A stretch of 64,000 nt of DNA from Streptomyces coacervatus (GTDB lineage Bacteria > Actinomycetota > Actinomycetes > Streptomycetales > Streptomycetaceae): assembly GCF_029223485.1 (NCBI RefSeq), contig NZ_JARHTP010000015.1, positions 62,001 through 126,000 on the forward strand. Direction: 5' to 3'. The first letter of the stretch is position 1. Each line of letters opens with the position of its first letter. A program made the position numbers and the translations under genes. Below the pieces are notes generated by a model, which saw only the letters and a program-made list of their open reading frames with translations, did no database searches and was not told the origin of the DNA. Positions 24,611 to 33,633 of the stretch are shown here, piece after piece.

Positions 24611-25577
24611 TCATGCACTCCCTCCAGAAGTGGCAGGCGCTGCGCCGGTTCTCGTCCACCTCGTGCAGGGGCGGCTCGTCGGTCCGGCACACGTCCTGCG
24701 CGAGCGGGCAGCGGGGGTTGAAGGCGCAGCCCGGCGGGATGTTCATGAGGTTGGGCGGCAGGCCCTTGATGGCGTAGAGCTCCTGGCCCTTCTGGTCGAG
24801 CCGCGGGATCGACTCCAGCAGGCCCTTGGTGTACGGGTGCGCCGGCACCTTGTAGATGTCGTGCACGGGGGCCGACTCGACGATCCGGCCCGCGTACATC
24901 ACGGCGATCTTGTCGGCGACGTCGGCGACCACACCCAGGTCGTGGGTGATCAGGATGAGCCCCATGTTGTACTCGCGCTGCAACTCGGCGAGCAGGTCCA
25001 TCACTTGGGCCTGGACGGTGACGTCCAACGCCGTCGTCGGTTCGTCGGCGATGATCAGGGCCGGCTCCAGCGCCAGGGCCATCGCGATCATGATGCGCTG
25101 GCGCATACCGCCGGAGAACTGGTGCGGGTAGTCCTTGACCCGCTCCCTGGCGGCCGGGATCCGTACCCGCTCCATCAGATCGACGGCCTTCGCGCGCGCG
25201 TCCTTCTTCGACATCCCCCGGTGCACGACGAACATCTCGCCGAGCTGGTCGCCCACGGAGAGCACGGGGTTGAGGGAGGACAGCGCGTCCTGGAAGATCA
25301 TCGCCATCTCGGCGCCGCGGACCTTGCGCCGCTCGTCCTCCTTGAGCTTCAGCAGGTCCCGCCCCTGGAAGAGGATCTCGCCGCCCGTGATCCTCCCGGG
25401 CGGAATGTCGAGGATGCCCATGACCGCCTGCGCGGTGACGGACTTCCCCGACCCGGACTCACCGAGCACGGCGAGGGTCTCCCCCGCGTCCACGCCGTAG
25501 CTGACCCCGTTGACGGCCTTGGCGACCCCGTCCCGGGTCCGGAACTCCACCTGCAGATCCCGCACTTCGAGCAGCAT
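24603..25577 (-). CDS. Operon A: peptide ABC importer ATPase (DppD/OppD type)
   Basis: A 324-aa ATPase that pairs with the product of the next gene to drive import through the two permeases. Walker A is GESGSGKSVTAQ, signature HQFSGGMRQRIMIAM, Walker B ALIIADEPTTALD and switch ITHDLGVVAD. The C-terminal oligo_HPY segment contains GCAFNPRCPLAQDVC and ends with CHFWRE. Gene spacing is 9 nt to the permease upstream. Confidence 0.92.
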   Translation of the reverse strand: MLLEVRDLQVEFRTRDGVAKAVNGVSYGVDAGETLAVLGESGSGKSVTAQAVMGILDIPPGRITGGEILFQGRDLLKLKEDERRKVRGAEMAMIFQDALSSLNPVLSVGDQLGEMFVVHRGMSKKDARAKAVDLMERVRIPAARERVKDYPHQFSGGMRQRIMIAMALALEPALIIADEPTTALDVTVQAQVMDLLAELQREYNMGLILITHDLGVVADVADKIAVMYAGRIVESAPVHDIYKVPAHPYTKGLLESIPRLDQKGQELYAIKGLPPNLMNIPPGCAFNPRCPLAQDVCRTDEPPLHEVDENRRSACHFWRECMNG

Positions 25578-25586
25578 GACGGCGGC

Positions 25587-26564
25587 TCACCTCAACTTCG
25601 GATCGAGGGCGTCGCGCACCGCGTCGCCGAGCATGATGAAGGCCAGCACGGTGACCGCCAGCGCTCCGGCCGGCCACAGCAGCATGTGAGGGGCGTTGCG
25701 GATGTAGGGGGAAGCCGCCGAGATGTCGATGCCCCAGCTGACCGTGGGCGGCTTCAGGCCCACGCCGAGGTACGACAGGGTCGCCTCCAGCGCGATGTAC
25801 GTGCCGAGCGCGATGGTCGCCACGACGATCACCGGTGCGACCGCGTTGGGGGCGATGTGGCGCAGCAGGATGCGGGAGTCGGAAGCACCCAGGGCGCGGG
25901 CGGCCTGGACGTAGTCGTTCTGCTTGGCGATGATGACCGCGCCGCGGGCGATGCGGTAGACCTGCGTCCAGCCGAGCAGCACCATGAACCCGATGACCGG
26001 CCAGATCGTGTTGCTGGTCACCACGGAGAGCAGGACGAGACCGCCGAGCACGACCGGGATCGCGAAGAAGATGTCGGTGATCCGGGACATCAGCGAGTCG
26101 TAGCCCCCGCTGAAGTACCCGGCGAGCCCGCCCAGGACCGAGCCGAGGAGCGCGATGCCGGCCGTGGCCAGCACGCCGACGCTGATGGAGATACGGGTCC
26201 CGTACACGGTGCGCGTGTAGACGTCGCAGCCCTGGCCGTCGTAGCCGAAGGGGTGGCCGGGCTGTGAGCCCTCCTGGGCCTTGGCGAGGTCGCACTTCAG
26301 CGGATTTCCCGAGGCGATCAGGGACGGCCAGAGGGAGATGACGACCAGGAAGAGGATCACCAGCCCCGAGATGATGAAGACGGGGTTGCGGCGCAGGTCG
26401 CGCCAGGCGTCGGACCAGAGGCTTCTGGGCTTCCCGGCCGGACCCGTGCCTTCCGGTCCCCCGGGTGTCCGCTCCAGGGTCTCCGCCTCCGACACCGCCA
26501 GGTCCATCGCGCCGCCCATGCCCGCGGAGGAGACGACGCCCTCGGACTCGTGCTGCTCAGGCAT
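25587..26564 (-). CDS. Operon A: peptide ABC importer permease (DppC type)
   Basis: A 325-aa permease with an N-terminal cytoplasmic extension (about 45 residues), the first helix VFIISGLVILFLVVISLWP and a five-helix core. The EAA coupling loop reads AARALGASDSRILLRHIAPN. An external loop holds two cysteines (LKCDLAKA... and GQGCDVYTR). It closes with MLGDAVRDALDPKLR, the family C-terminus. Start overlaps the preceding permease gene by 8 nt. Confidence 0.92.
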   Translation of the reverse strand: MPEQHESEGVVSSAGMGGAMDLAVSEAETLERTPGGPEGTGPAGKPRSLWSDAWRDLRRNPVFIISGLVILFLVVISLWPSLIASGNPLKCDLAKAQEGSQPGHPFGYDGQGCDVYTRTVYGTRISISVGVLATAGIALLGSVLGGLAGYFSGGYDSLMSRITDIFFAIPVVLGGLVLLSVVTSNTIWPVIGFMVLLGWTQVYRIARGAVIIAKQNDYVQAARALGASDSRILLRHIAPNAVAPVIVVATIALGTYIALEATLSYLGVGLKPPTVSWGIDISAASPYIRNAPHMLLWPAGALAVTVLAFIMLGDAVRDALDPKLR

Positions 26565-27480
26565 AGCGGATCCTCGGGTCGAGTACGGCGTACAGGAGGT
26601 CGACGAGCAGATTGGCCACCAGGAAGACCAGGACGAGTACGGTCACGAAGCCGACGACGGTCTGGGTGTTCTGGCGCAGGATGCCCTGGTAGAGCTGGAA
26701 GCCCACGCCGTGGATGTTGAAGATCCGCTCGGTGACGATCGCGCCGCCCATCAGCGCGCCGATGTCCGTGCCGATGAAGGTGACCACGGGGATCAGTGAG
26801 TTGCGCAGCAGGTGCCGGACGACCACCCGGTGCCACGGCAGCCCCTTGGCGATGGCCGTGCGGACGTAGTCGGAGCGGCGGTTCTCCGCGATGGAGGTGC
26901 GGGTCAGCCGGGTGACGTAGGCGAGGGAGACGGACGCGAGGACCAGGCCCGGCACGATGAGCTCGCCGAAGGTGGCCTCGGTGGAGACCGACGGTTTGAT
27001 CCAGCCCCACTCGACGCCGAGGAGCAGCTGGAGCAGCAGGCCGGTCACGAAGACGGGGACGGAGATGACGACAAGGGTGAGGAGCAGCACCGACGTGTCG
27101 ACCGGCCGTCCGCGCCGCAGCCCCGTCACGACCCCCAGCGTGATCCCGATGACGATCTCGAAGAGGATCGCGACGATGGTGAGCCGGATGGTGACCGGGA
27201 ACGCCGTCGACATCAGCTCGGTGACCTTCTGGCCGTTGAAGGCGGTGCCGAAGTCGCCGGTGAAGACGTTCCCCATATAGATCAGGTACTGCTGCCATAC
27301 GGGCTTATCCAGCCCGAACTCCTTCTTCAGCTGGGCGGCCGTGGCCGGGTCGCACTGCCGCTCGCCGCACAGGCCTGCGATGGGGTCGCCCATCACGTTC
27401 ACCATCAGGAAGATCAGCAGCGTGGCCCCGATGAACACCGGGATCATCTGGAGCAGACGCCGGACCACATACCGTCCCAC
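26557..27480 (-). CDS. Operon A: peptide ABC importer permease (DppB type)
   Basis: A 307-aa permease starting MGRYVVRRLLQMIPVFIGAT, the usual DppB amphipathic start. Its first external loop, MGDPIAGLCGERQCDPATAA, carries a CxxxxC pair also seen in the permeases of operons B and C. The EAA loop is TAIAKGLPWHRVVVRHLLRN, and the protein ends LYAVLDPRIRYA. The binding-protein gene ends only 6 nt upstream, so the operon has no hairpin at this point, in contrast to operons B and C. Confidence 0.92.
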   Translation of the reverse strand: MGRYVVRRLLQMIPVFIGATLLIFLMVNVMGDPIAGLCGERQCDPATAAQLKKEFGLDKPVWQQYLIYMGNVFTGDFGTAFNGQKVTELMSTAFPVTIRLTIVAILFEIVIGITLGVVTGLRRGRPVDTSVLLLTLVVISVPVFVTGLLLQLLLGVEWGWIKPSVSTEATFGELIVPGLVLASVSLAYVTRLTRTSIAENRRSDYVRTAIAKGLPWHRVVVRHLLRNSLIPVVTFIGTDIGALMGGAIVTERIFNIHGVGFQLYQGILRQNTQTVVGFVTVLVLVFLVANLLVDLLYAVLDPRIRYA

Positions 27481-27486
27481 GGGCGC

Positions 27487-29118
27487 TCAGCCGACCTTGA
27501 TCTCGTTGTAGACGGGCACGCTGAACGGATTGAGCGCGACGTTCGAGAGCCGGTCCGACCAGCCGGCGCTGCCGTTCTGGTACCAGAGCGGGATGGCCGC
27601 CATGTTGTCGCGGACGACCTTCTCGGCGCTCTGGAAGAGCGAGATCGCCTTGGTGGTGTCGGTCTCCTGGTTGGCCTGGTCGACGAAATTGTCGAAGTCC
27701 TTGTTGGACCAGTGACCGTCGTTGGAGGAGGCGTTGGTGTAGTAGAGCGGCTGCAGGAAGTTCTGGATCAGCGGGTAGTCCATCTGCCAGCCCGCCCGGA
27801 ACGGACCCGACATCTTCTTCTGCGTGATCTGGTTGCGGAAGTCCGCGAAGGTGCCGACCGGGTTGCCGACGCAGGCCTTGTCGTTGCCGAGCGCGTTGTT
27901 GATGGAGTTGCAGACGGCGTCGACCCACTCCTTGTGCGAGCCCGTGTCCGCGTTGTACGAGATCTTGACCTGACCGTTGGGAAGCCCGCCGCCCTCCTGG
28001 ACCAGCTTCTTGGCCTCGGTCGGGTTGTAGTCGCAGCCGCTCCCGCACAGCCCGTCCTGGAAGCCGCCCTTCGTGCCCAGGACCGGGGAGGTCCAGTCGG
28101 TGGCCGGGGTGCGGGTCTTCTGGAAGATCGTGTCGGTGATCTGCTTGCGGTTGATCGCCATGGACAGGCCCTGGCGGACCTTCTCCGAGCCGCTCTTGTT
28201 CCAGTCGGCGTCGTAGTAGGGGAAGGCGATCGTCTGGATGATGCCGGCGGGCGTATTCAGATACCGGCCGCCGAGGTCGCTCTTGACGTTCTTGAGCTGG
28301 GCGGCCGGGACGTCGTCGACCAGGTCGAGGTTGCCGGCCATCAGGTCGGTGTAGGCGGTGTTGTTGTCGGTGTAGACCTTGAGGTCGACACCGCCGTTCT
28401 GCGCCTTGTCCGAGCCGGGGTAGGCGTCCCACTTCCGCAGGGACATCTTCGAGCCCTTGGTGTACGACTCCACCGTGTACGGCCCGTTGCCGACCGGCTT
28501 CTTGATCCACGCGGCGTGGTCGGAGAAGAAGGCCGAGGGCAGCGGGTCGTAGGCCGAGTAGCCGAGGGTGTCCGGGAAGGTCGAGAACTTCTGGGTGAGC
28601 TTGACGGTGAAGGTCAGATTGCCGGTGACCTTGAGGCCGGAGAGCGTGTCGGCGGTCTGTGCGCCGGTGTCCGGGTGGACCTTGTCGTAGCCCTCGATGT
28701 ACCCGAAGAAGTACGCGTTCTTCTGGTTGTTCTTGAGGGAGGCCCCGTAGTTCCAGGCGTCCACGAAGGACTTGGCGGTGACCGCCTCGCCGTTGCTGAA
28801 CTTCCAGCCGCTCTTGACGGTGATCGTGAAGTTCTGCGAGTCCGTGGTGTCGATCTTCTCGGCGAGCATGTCCGTCGCCGCGCCCGTCTTGGGGTCGTAC
28901 CTCTTCAGCCCCCGGAAGATCATGTCGAGGACCTTGCCGCCCTGCACCTCATTGGTGTTTGCCGGCTCCAGCGGGTTCTGCGGGTCCCCCCAGGAGGAGC
29001 TGAGCACCGCGCTGCTGTCACTGCCGCCGCTGCTGCTGCCGCCGCCCCCGCAGGCCGTCGCGGCGAGTGCGACGGCCGCGGCGCATGCGGCCCATTTGGC
29101 GTGCGTGGCTCCGCGCAT
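27487..29118 (-). CDS. Operon A: oligopeptide-binding lipoprotein (SBP family 5)
   Basis: A 543-aa extracellular binding protein. MRGATHAKWAACAAAVALAA is followed by the lipobox TAC-GGGG, giving a Sec lipoprotein anchored at Cys22 or so. Family-5 motifs include FTITVKSGWKFSNGEAVTA and the hinge segment KKPVGNGPYTV. ATG 29118 is used because AGGAGG lies 7-12 nt upstream; the ATG five codons earlier would use that site as coding sequence. It is the first gene of operon A and defines the likely substrate: peptides. A 22-codon ORF at 52960-53028 upstream of bldKA copies its first residues. Confidence 0.92.
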   Translation of the reverse strand: MRGATHAKWAACAAAVALAATACGGGGSSSGGSDSSAVLSSSWGDPQNPLEPANTNEVQGGKVLDMIFRGLKRYDPKTGAATDMLAEKIDTTDSQNFTITVKSGWKFSNGEAVTAKSFVDAWNYGASLKNNQKNAYFFGYIEGYDKVHPDTGAQTADTLSGLKVTGNLTFTVKLTQKFSTFPDTLGYSAYDPLPSAFFSDHAAWIKKPVGNGPYTVESYTKGSKMSLRKWDAYPGSDKAQNGGVDLKVYTDNNTAYTDLMAGNLDLVDDVPAAQLKNVKSDLGGRYLNTPAGIIQTIAFPYYDADWNKSGSEKVRQGLSMAINRKQITDTIFQKTRTPATDWTSPVLGTKGGFQDGLCGSGCDYNPTEAKKLVQEGGGLPNGQVKISYNADTGSHKEWVDAVCNSINNALGNDKACVGNPVGTFADFRNQITQKKMSGPFRAGWQMDYPLIQNFLQPLYYTNASSNDGHWSNKDFDNFVDQANQETDTTKAISLFQSAEKVVRDNMAAIPLWYQNGSAGWSDRLSNVALNPFSVPVYNEIKVG

Positions 29119-29634
29119 GGGGTGCCTCCTCATGACCGCCGGCCCGTTACCGGCTCCATTACCGGTCAATATCGGCGCAAAAGGCGCATGCCGCATGCGC
29201 GCCGAGCCCATTGGGGGATACCCGATGGGGCACACCATCCGGATGGCCGCCCGGCAGCCTCTTGACGAGCTCGCGACAACATCGGGACGATCATTCTCGG
29301 CCATTGACCTTCCACCCGGAACGCAATGGATCTTCACCATCCGATGCCGAACCGTTGGATTGTTACGCCAAGATGTACGGATTTCGATACTGGGCCGTCC
29401 GCATATCGAACTCATTGACCGTTTCGCGCAGTTGGTCCGAGTTCGGACACGGATCGATTACAACCCGCTACACGCGTAGCTACAGCACGGTCAAGGGAAG
29501 GCAAAGAAAGTAAATAGAAGCCCAAGTAGGCCGAGAATTTATTGACCTTGAATGAATTGCGTTGAAAAAGTCCGGCGTAGCCCGTAGGGGAGTGCCCTGC
29601 GGAGTCATCAGACCCTCCCTGGGCCAGGAGCATC
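29119..29634. promoter_or_regulatory. 516-bp divergent control region between operons A and B
   Basis: No gene is supported here. It holds GCGCATG-CCG-CATGCGC, a 7-bp dyad at 29184-29200 about 66-82 nt upstream of the operon A start, and an AT-richer stretch at 29490-29560 upstream of operon B. Both importers must be driven from this segment. Confidence 0.55.
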
Positions 29635-30663
29635 ATGACCCCCCCAACTCCATCGGCGGCTGCCCCGCTTGAGGTGACCGACGCGAGCGTCGAAAAGTCG
29701 CCTTCGCCCTCCACCCCCAAGGGCAACGAGAGCCGCTCCCCCGGGCGTCTGGCCTGGACTCGGTTCAAGCGTGACCGTACGGGCGTTATATCCGGCTACA
29801 TCGTGATCTTCTTCTTCGTGATCGCGATCGGTGCGCCGCTGATAGCCAAGCTGTACGGGAAGAACCCGTACACCAGCTACACCACCCAGCACCCGGAGCT
29901 GCTCAACGCCTTCTCGTACCCCGCGGGACCCAACGGCGGTATGAGCTCGGAGTACTGGTTCGGCATCGAGCCCCAACTCGGCCGGGACGTCTTCACGTTC
30001 CTCCTCTACGGCATCCGCACCTCGCTGGGCATCGCTGCCGCCGCGACCCTGCTCACCACGGTCCTCGGCGTCGTCATCGGCGTGACGGCGGGCTATCTGG
30101 GCGGCAAGACCGACTACTTCGTCGGCCGGGTCATCGACATCGTGCTGTCGTTCCCCTCGACGCTGTTCTTCATCGCGTTCATGCCGGTCGTCTACGGCCT
30201 CTTCATCGCCGCCGACGACAACATCCCGACCGGGCTGATCGCGGCCTCCTTGATCATCGTGCTGTCCGCCTTCGGCTGGGCATCCATCGCCCGACTGCTG
30301 CGCGGCCAGGTACTCGGCCTGCGCGAGCGGGAGTTCGTCGAGGCCGCAAAGGTCACGGGCGCCTCCCCGATGCGCATCGTGTTCAAGGAGCTGCTGCCCA
30401 ACCTGTGGACCCCGATCATCATCCAGTCCACGCTGATGCTCCCGACCTATGTGACCGCGGAGGCCGGCCTCGCCTTCCTCGGCGTCGGCATCACGGACCC
30501 GACCCCCGACTGGGGCGTCATGATCGGCCGAGGCGCCCAGTTCTACACCGAGGACTTCACCTTCATGCTCTTCCCGGGCCTGTCGATGGTGATCTTCGTC
30601 CTCGCCTTCAATCTGCTCGGCGACTCGGTGCGCGACGCGCTCGACCCGAAGTCCAAGCGATAA
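29635..30663 (+). CDS. Operon B: BldKA-like permease (DppC type)
   Basis: A 342-aa permease, first gene of operon B, ATG behind CAGGAG. A Ser/Pro-rich cytoplasmic tail of about 40 residues precedes WTRFKRDRTGVISGYIVIFF, almost the same words as in the operon C paralogue (WIRFKRDRTGVISAF). Shared external loop: APLIAKLYGKNPYT, and WFGIEPQLGRDVFT. The EAA loop is EAAKVTGASPMRIVFKELLPN, and it ends LLGDSVRDALDPKSKR. Its paralogue in the bldK-position operon begins MTSPIDVEGG. Likely imports peptides with the next four genes. Confidence 0.93.
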   Translation: MTPPTPSAAAPLEVTDASVEKSPSPSTPKGNESRSPGRLAWTRFKRDRTGVISGYIVIFFFVIAIGAPLIAKLYGKNPYTSYTTQHPELLNAFSYPAGPNGGMSSEYWFGIEPQLGRDVFTFLLYGIRTSLGIAAAATLLTTVLGVVIGVTAGYLGGKTDYFVGRVIDIVLSFPSTLFFIAFMPVVYGLFIAADDNIPTGLIAASLIIVLSAFGWASIARLLRGQVLGLREREFVEAAKVTGASPMRIVFKELLPNLWTPIIIQSTLMLPTYVTAEAGLAFLGVGITDPTPDWGVMIGRGAQFYTEDFTFMLFPGLSMVIFVLAFNLLGDSVRDALDPKSKR

Positions 30664-30743
30664 CCCCAGTCCCATCCCGGCCCGGTTCGACGACGTCCGG
30701 CTGGTCCCGTCCGTTCCGACTCAATCCATGAGGCAGGCTCAGC

Positions 30744-32501
30744 ATGTCCTTTTCTCGTAGAAACTTCCTGATCGCCACCGGTGTGGCCGCGGCCGGCACC
30801 ACCGTGCTGAGCGCCTGCAGCAGCGGCAGCAGCAGTTCCTCGAACGACAAGGTGCCCTCGGTCACCGGCTCCAAGACCATGAACATCCCGGTCGGCACCA
30901 AGGCCGACTCGACCGGCCCGGCGCCGGAGGTCAAGGGCGCGGTCAAGGGCGGGACGATCTACTCGCTCGACCAGTTCGACATGGACCACCTCGACCCGGC
31001 CCAGATCTACGTCTCGACCGAGGGCGCCCTGACCCGGACGATCCACCGCGGCCTCACCGGCTACAAGATCGACGAGAAGGGCGGCTGCACGCTGGTCGGC
31101 GACGTCGCCACCGACGCCGGCACCATGAAGGACGGCGGCAAGACCTGGTCGTTCACGATCAAGGACGGCATCAAGTGGGAGGACGGCACCGACCTCTCCA
31201 TGGACGACGTCCGCCACACCTTCGAGCGCCTCTTCGCCACCTTCGTCACCGAGGGTCCGCGCTACGTCCAGCAGTGGCTGGTCGGCGGCGACAAGTACAA
31301 GGGCCCCTACGACGGCAAGAGCCTCGCCTCCGTCGAGATCGAGGGCAAGACCATCACCTTCCGTCTCACCGAGGCGCGCGCGGACTTCAACTACACGCTC
31401 GGCATGCCCGGATACGGCCTGGTGTCGAAGAAGAAGGACACCAAGGAGCAGTACGACAAGCGCCCGTACGCCCTCGGCCCGTACAAGATCGACAGCCGCC
31501 AGGTCGGCAAGTCGCTGACGCTCGTGCGCAACGAGCACTGGGACCCGAAGACGGACGCGATCCGCAACGCCTACCCGGACAAGTTCATCTTCCAGTTCGG
31601 CTTCGAGCCGGTCGCCTCCACGGACCGCTACATCGCGGACAAGGGCAACGACCAGTACACGATGTCGATCTTCAACGAGGTCGCCCCTGAGCGCGTCGCC
31701 CAGGTTCTCACCAACGCCACGCTGAAGAAGCGCGTCCTCACCCAGGTCGACACGGTCACGTACTACTGGCCGATCAACATGACCCGGATCAAGGACCTCA
31801 AGGTCCGCCAGGCCATCAACTACGCCTGGCCGCACCAGCAGCTGCAGACCATCCGCGGCGGCGCGGCCACCAGCGAGCTGGCCACCACGATCCTCTCCCC
31901 GGTGACCCCCGGCTACGAGAAGTTCGACCTCTACGGCACGGGCACGAAGCCCGGCGGCGACCCGGTCAAGGCCAAGGCGCTGCTGAAGGAGGCCGGCAAG
32001 GTCGGCCAGAAGCTGGTCATCGCCTACCAGCAGTCGGACAACGCGGTGAAGCAGGCCGTTGCGATCAAGAGCGCCCTGGAGGCCGCCGGCTTCACGGTCG
32101 TCAACAAGCAGGTCGACAAGTCGACCTTCTACACCCAGATCGGCAAGATCGACAACGAGTACGACCTGTTCGCGGCCGGCTGGAGCCCGGACTGGCCGAA
32201 CGGCTACTCGGTCTTCTACCCCTGCTGGAGCGGCAAGAACATCGGCGACGGCCGCAGCAACTACGCCCAGCTGAACGACCCGAGCGTGAACAAGGCGATC
32301 GACACGGCCTCCACGATCGCGGACAACGCCAAGGCCAACAAGGCCTGGGGTGCCATCGACAAGCAGATCATGGAGCTCGCTCCGGTCGTCCCGGACTACC
32401 ACTCCATCCGCAACTGGATGTACGGATCCAAGGTCGGCAACGTGGTGTACGACGCCGGCAACACCTGCGTCGCGCTCTGCAAGCTCTACGCGATGAAGTA
32501 A
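30744..32501 (+). CDS. Operon B: peptide-binding protein with Tat lipoprotein signal
   Basis: A 585-aa family-5 binding protein. The N-terminus MSFSRRNFLIATG carries a twin-arginine motif (S-R-R-x-F-L) and is followed by a short hydrophobic core and the lipobox LSAC (Cys28), so it should be folded in the cytoplasm, exported by Tat and lipidated. Mature motifs: GGTIYSLDQFDMDHLDPAQIY, FTIKDGIKWEDGTDLSMDDV and the C-terminal AAGWSPDWPNGYSVF. The paralogue in operon C uses a Sec signal. A perfect UUCG-loop hairpin follows the stop codon by 7 nt. Confidence 0.92.
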   Translation: MSFSRRNFLIATGVAAAGTTVLSACSSGSSSSSNDKVPSVTGSKTMNIPVGTKADSTGPAPEVKGAVKGGTIYSLDQFDMDHLDPAQIYVSTEGALTRTIHRGLTGYKIDEKGGCTLVGDVATDAGTMKDGGKTWSFTIKDGIKWEDGTDLSMDDVRHTFERLFATFVTEGPRYVQQWLVGGDKYKGPYDGKSLASVEIEGKTITFRLTEARADFNYTLGMPGYGLVSKKKDTKEQYDKRPYALGPYKIDSRQVGKSLTLVRNEHWDPKTDAIRNAYPDKFIFQFGFEPVASTDRYIADKGNDQYTMSIFNEVAPERVAQVLTNATLKKRVLTQVDTVTYYWPINMTRIKDLKVRQAINYAWPHQQLQTIRGGAATSELATTILSPVTPGYEKFDLYGTGTKPGGDPVKAKALLKEAGKVGQKLVIAYQQSDNAVKQAVAIKSALEAAGFTVVNKQVDKSTFYTQIGKIDNEYDLFAAGWSPDWPNGYSVFYPCWSGKNIGDGRSNYAQLNDPSVNKAIDTASTIADNAKANKAWGAIDKQIMELAPVVPDYHSIRNWMYGSKVGNVVYDAGNTCVALCKLYAMK

Positions 32502-32508
32502 GCGAGTC

Positions 32509-32536
32509 GGGGGCGGCCGTTTCGACGGCCGCCCCC
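32509..32536 (+). terminator. Intra-operon hairpin with UUCG tetraloop after the binding-protein gene
   Basis: 12-bp stem GGGGGCGGCCGT / ACGGCCGCCCCC closed by TTCG. Located between the second and third genes of operon B. No T tract, so partial termination or 3'-end protection of the upstream message is more likely than full termination. Confidence 0.75.
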
Positions 32537-32601
32537 CTCCCGCGGCCCACCCCCCTCTCAACTCCCCGGCGACGGCGCCCCGTCCGGAAAGTCACGCCCT
32601 C

Positions 32602-33582
32602 ATGTTCCGCTTCCTTGTCCGCCGAGTCCTCGGCGCGCTGGTCATCCTGTTGATCATCAGCGCTGTCACCTTCTGGCTCTTCTACGCCGTTCCGCGTGAC
32701 CCCGCCACGATGTCCTGCGGCAAGAACTGCACCCCCGACATGCTCGCGCAGATCCGGCGCAACCTGGGCATCGACCACCCGATCCCGGTCCAGTACTGGG
32801 ACTGGCTCAAGGGCCTCTTCGTCGGGCGCGAATACTCCGGCTTCGGGCACTGCAACGCCCCGTGTCTCGGCTACTCCTTCGCCAACCGCGAGCCGGTCCT
32901 CGGCACGATCCTGGACCGCCTGCCGCTGACGCTCTCCCTCGCCTTCGGCTCGTCCGTCGTCTTCCTCACCTTCGGCATCGGTGCGGGCATGCTGGCCGCG
33001 GTCAAGCAGGGCAAGTGGCAGGACAAGGTGGCCAGTTCCGCCTCGCTGGTCGCCTCTTCGCTGCAGATCTACTTCGTCGGCTACGTCGCGATGTACTTCC
33101 TCGTCGCCAAGCTCGGCATCCTCGACAACCCGTCCTACACGCCGCTCACCGACGACCCGGTCGCCTGGGCCTCCGGTCTGCTGCTGCCGTGGCTGGTGCT
33201 GTCCCTGATCTGGACCGCCAACTACACCCGTATGACGCGCTCCCAGCTGGTCGAGACGCTCAGCGAGGACTACGTCCGCACGGCCCGGGCCAAGGGTCTG
33301 TCCCGACGCAACGTCTTCTTCCGGTTCGCCTGGCGCGGGGCGATGGGCCCGATCGTCACCATCTTCGGTATCGACCTCGCCACCCTCATCGGAGGCGCGA
33401 TCATCACCGAGTCCGTCTTCAGCCTCCAGGGCGTCGGCCGGCTCGCGGTGCAGTCCGTGAACAAGAGCGACCTGCCCATGCTGCTGGGGGTCACCGTGCT
33501 GTCGGCCGGTGCGATCGTGATCTTCAACATCATCGTCGACGCCGTCTACGCCCTCATCGACCCGCGGATCCGGCTCGCCTGA
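32602..33582 (+). CDS. Operon B: BldKC-like permease (DppB type)
   Basis: A 326-aa permease starting MFRFLVRRVLGALVILLIIS. The first external loop is cysteine-rich: TMSCGKNCTPDML and, 40 residues on, GHCNAPCLGYSF. The same four cysteines occur in the operon C paralogue. The EAA loop reads TARAKGLSRRNVFFRFAWRG and the protein ends YALIDPRIRLA. It pairs with the permease encoded at 29635. Confidence 0.93.
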   Translation: MFRFLVRRVLGALVILLIISAVTFWLFYAVPRDPATMSCGKNCTPDMLAQIRRNLGIDHPIPVQYWDWLKGLFVGREYSGFGHCNAPCLGYSFANREPVLGTILDRLPLTLSLAFGSSVVFLTFGIGAGMLAAVKQGKWQDKVASSASLVASSLQIYFVGYVAMYFLVAKLGILDNPSYTPLTDDPVAWASGLLLPWLVLSLIWTANYTRMTRSQLVETLSEDYVRTARAKGLSRRNVFFRFAWRGAMGPIVTIFGIDLATLIGGAIITESVFSLQGVGRLAVQSVNKSDLPMLLGVTVLSAGAIVIFNIIVDAVYALIDPRIRLA

Positions 33583-33633
33583 CCTCCGCCCCCTGACCCC
33601 GACCCCCGCATCACCCCCCTCAGGAGCGTCCCC

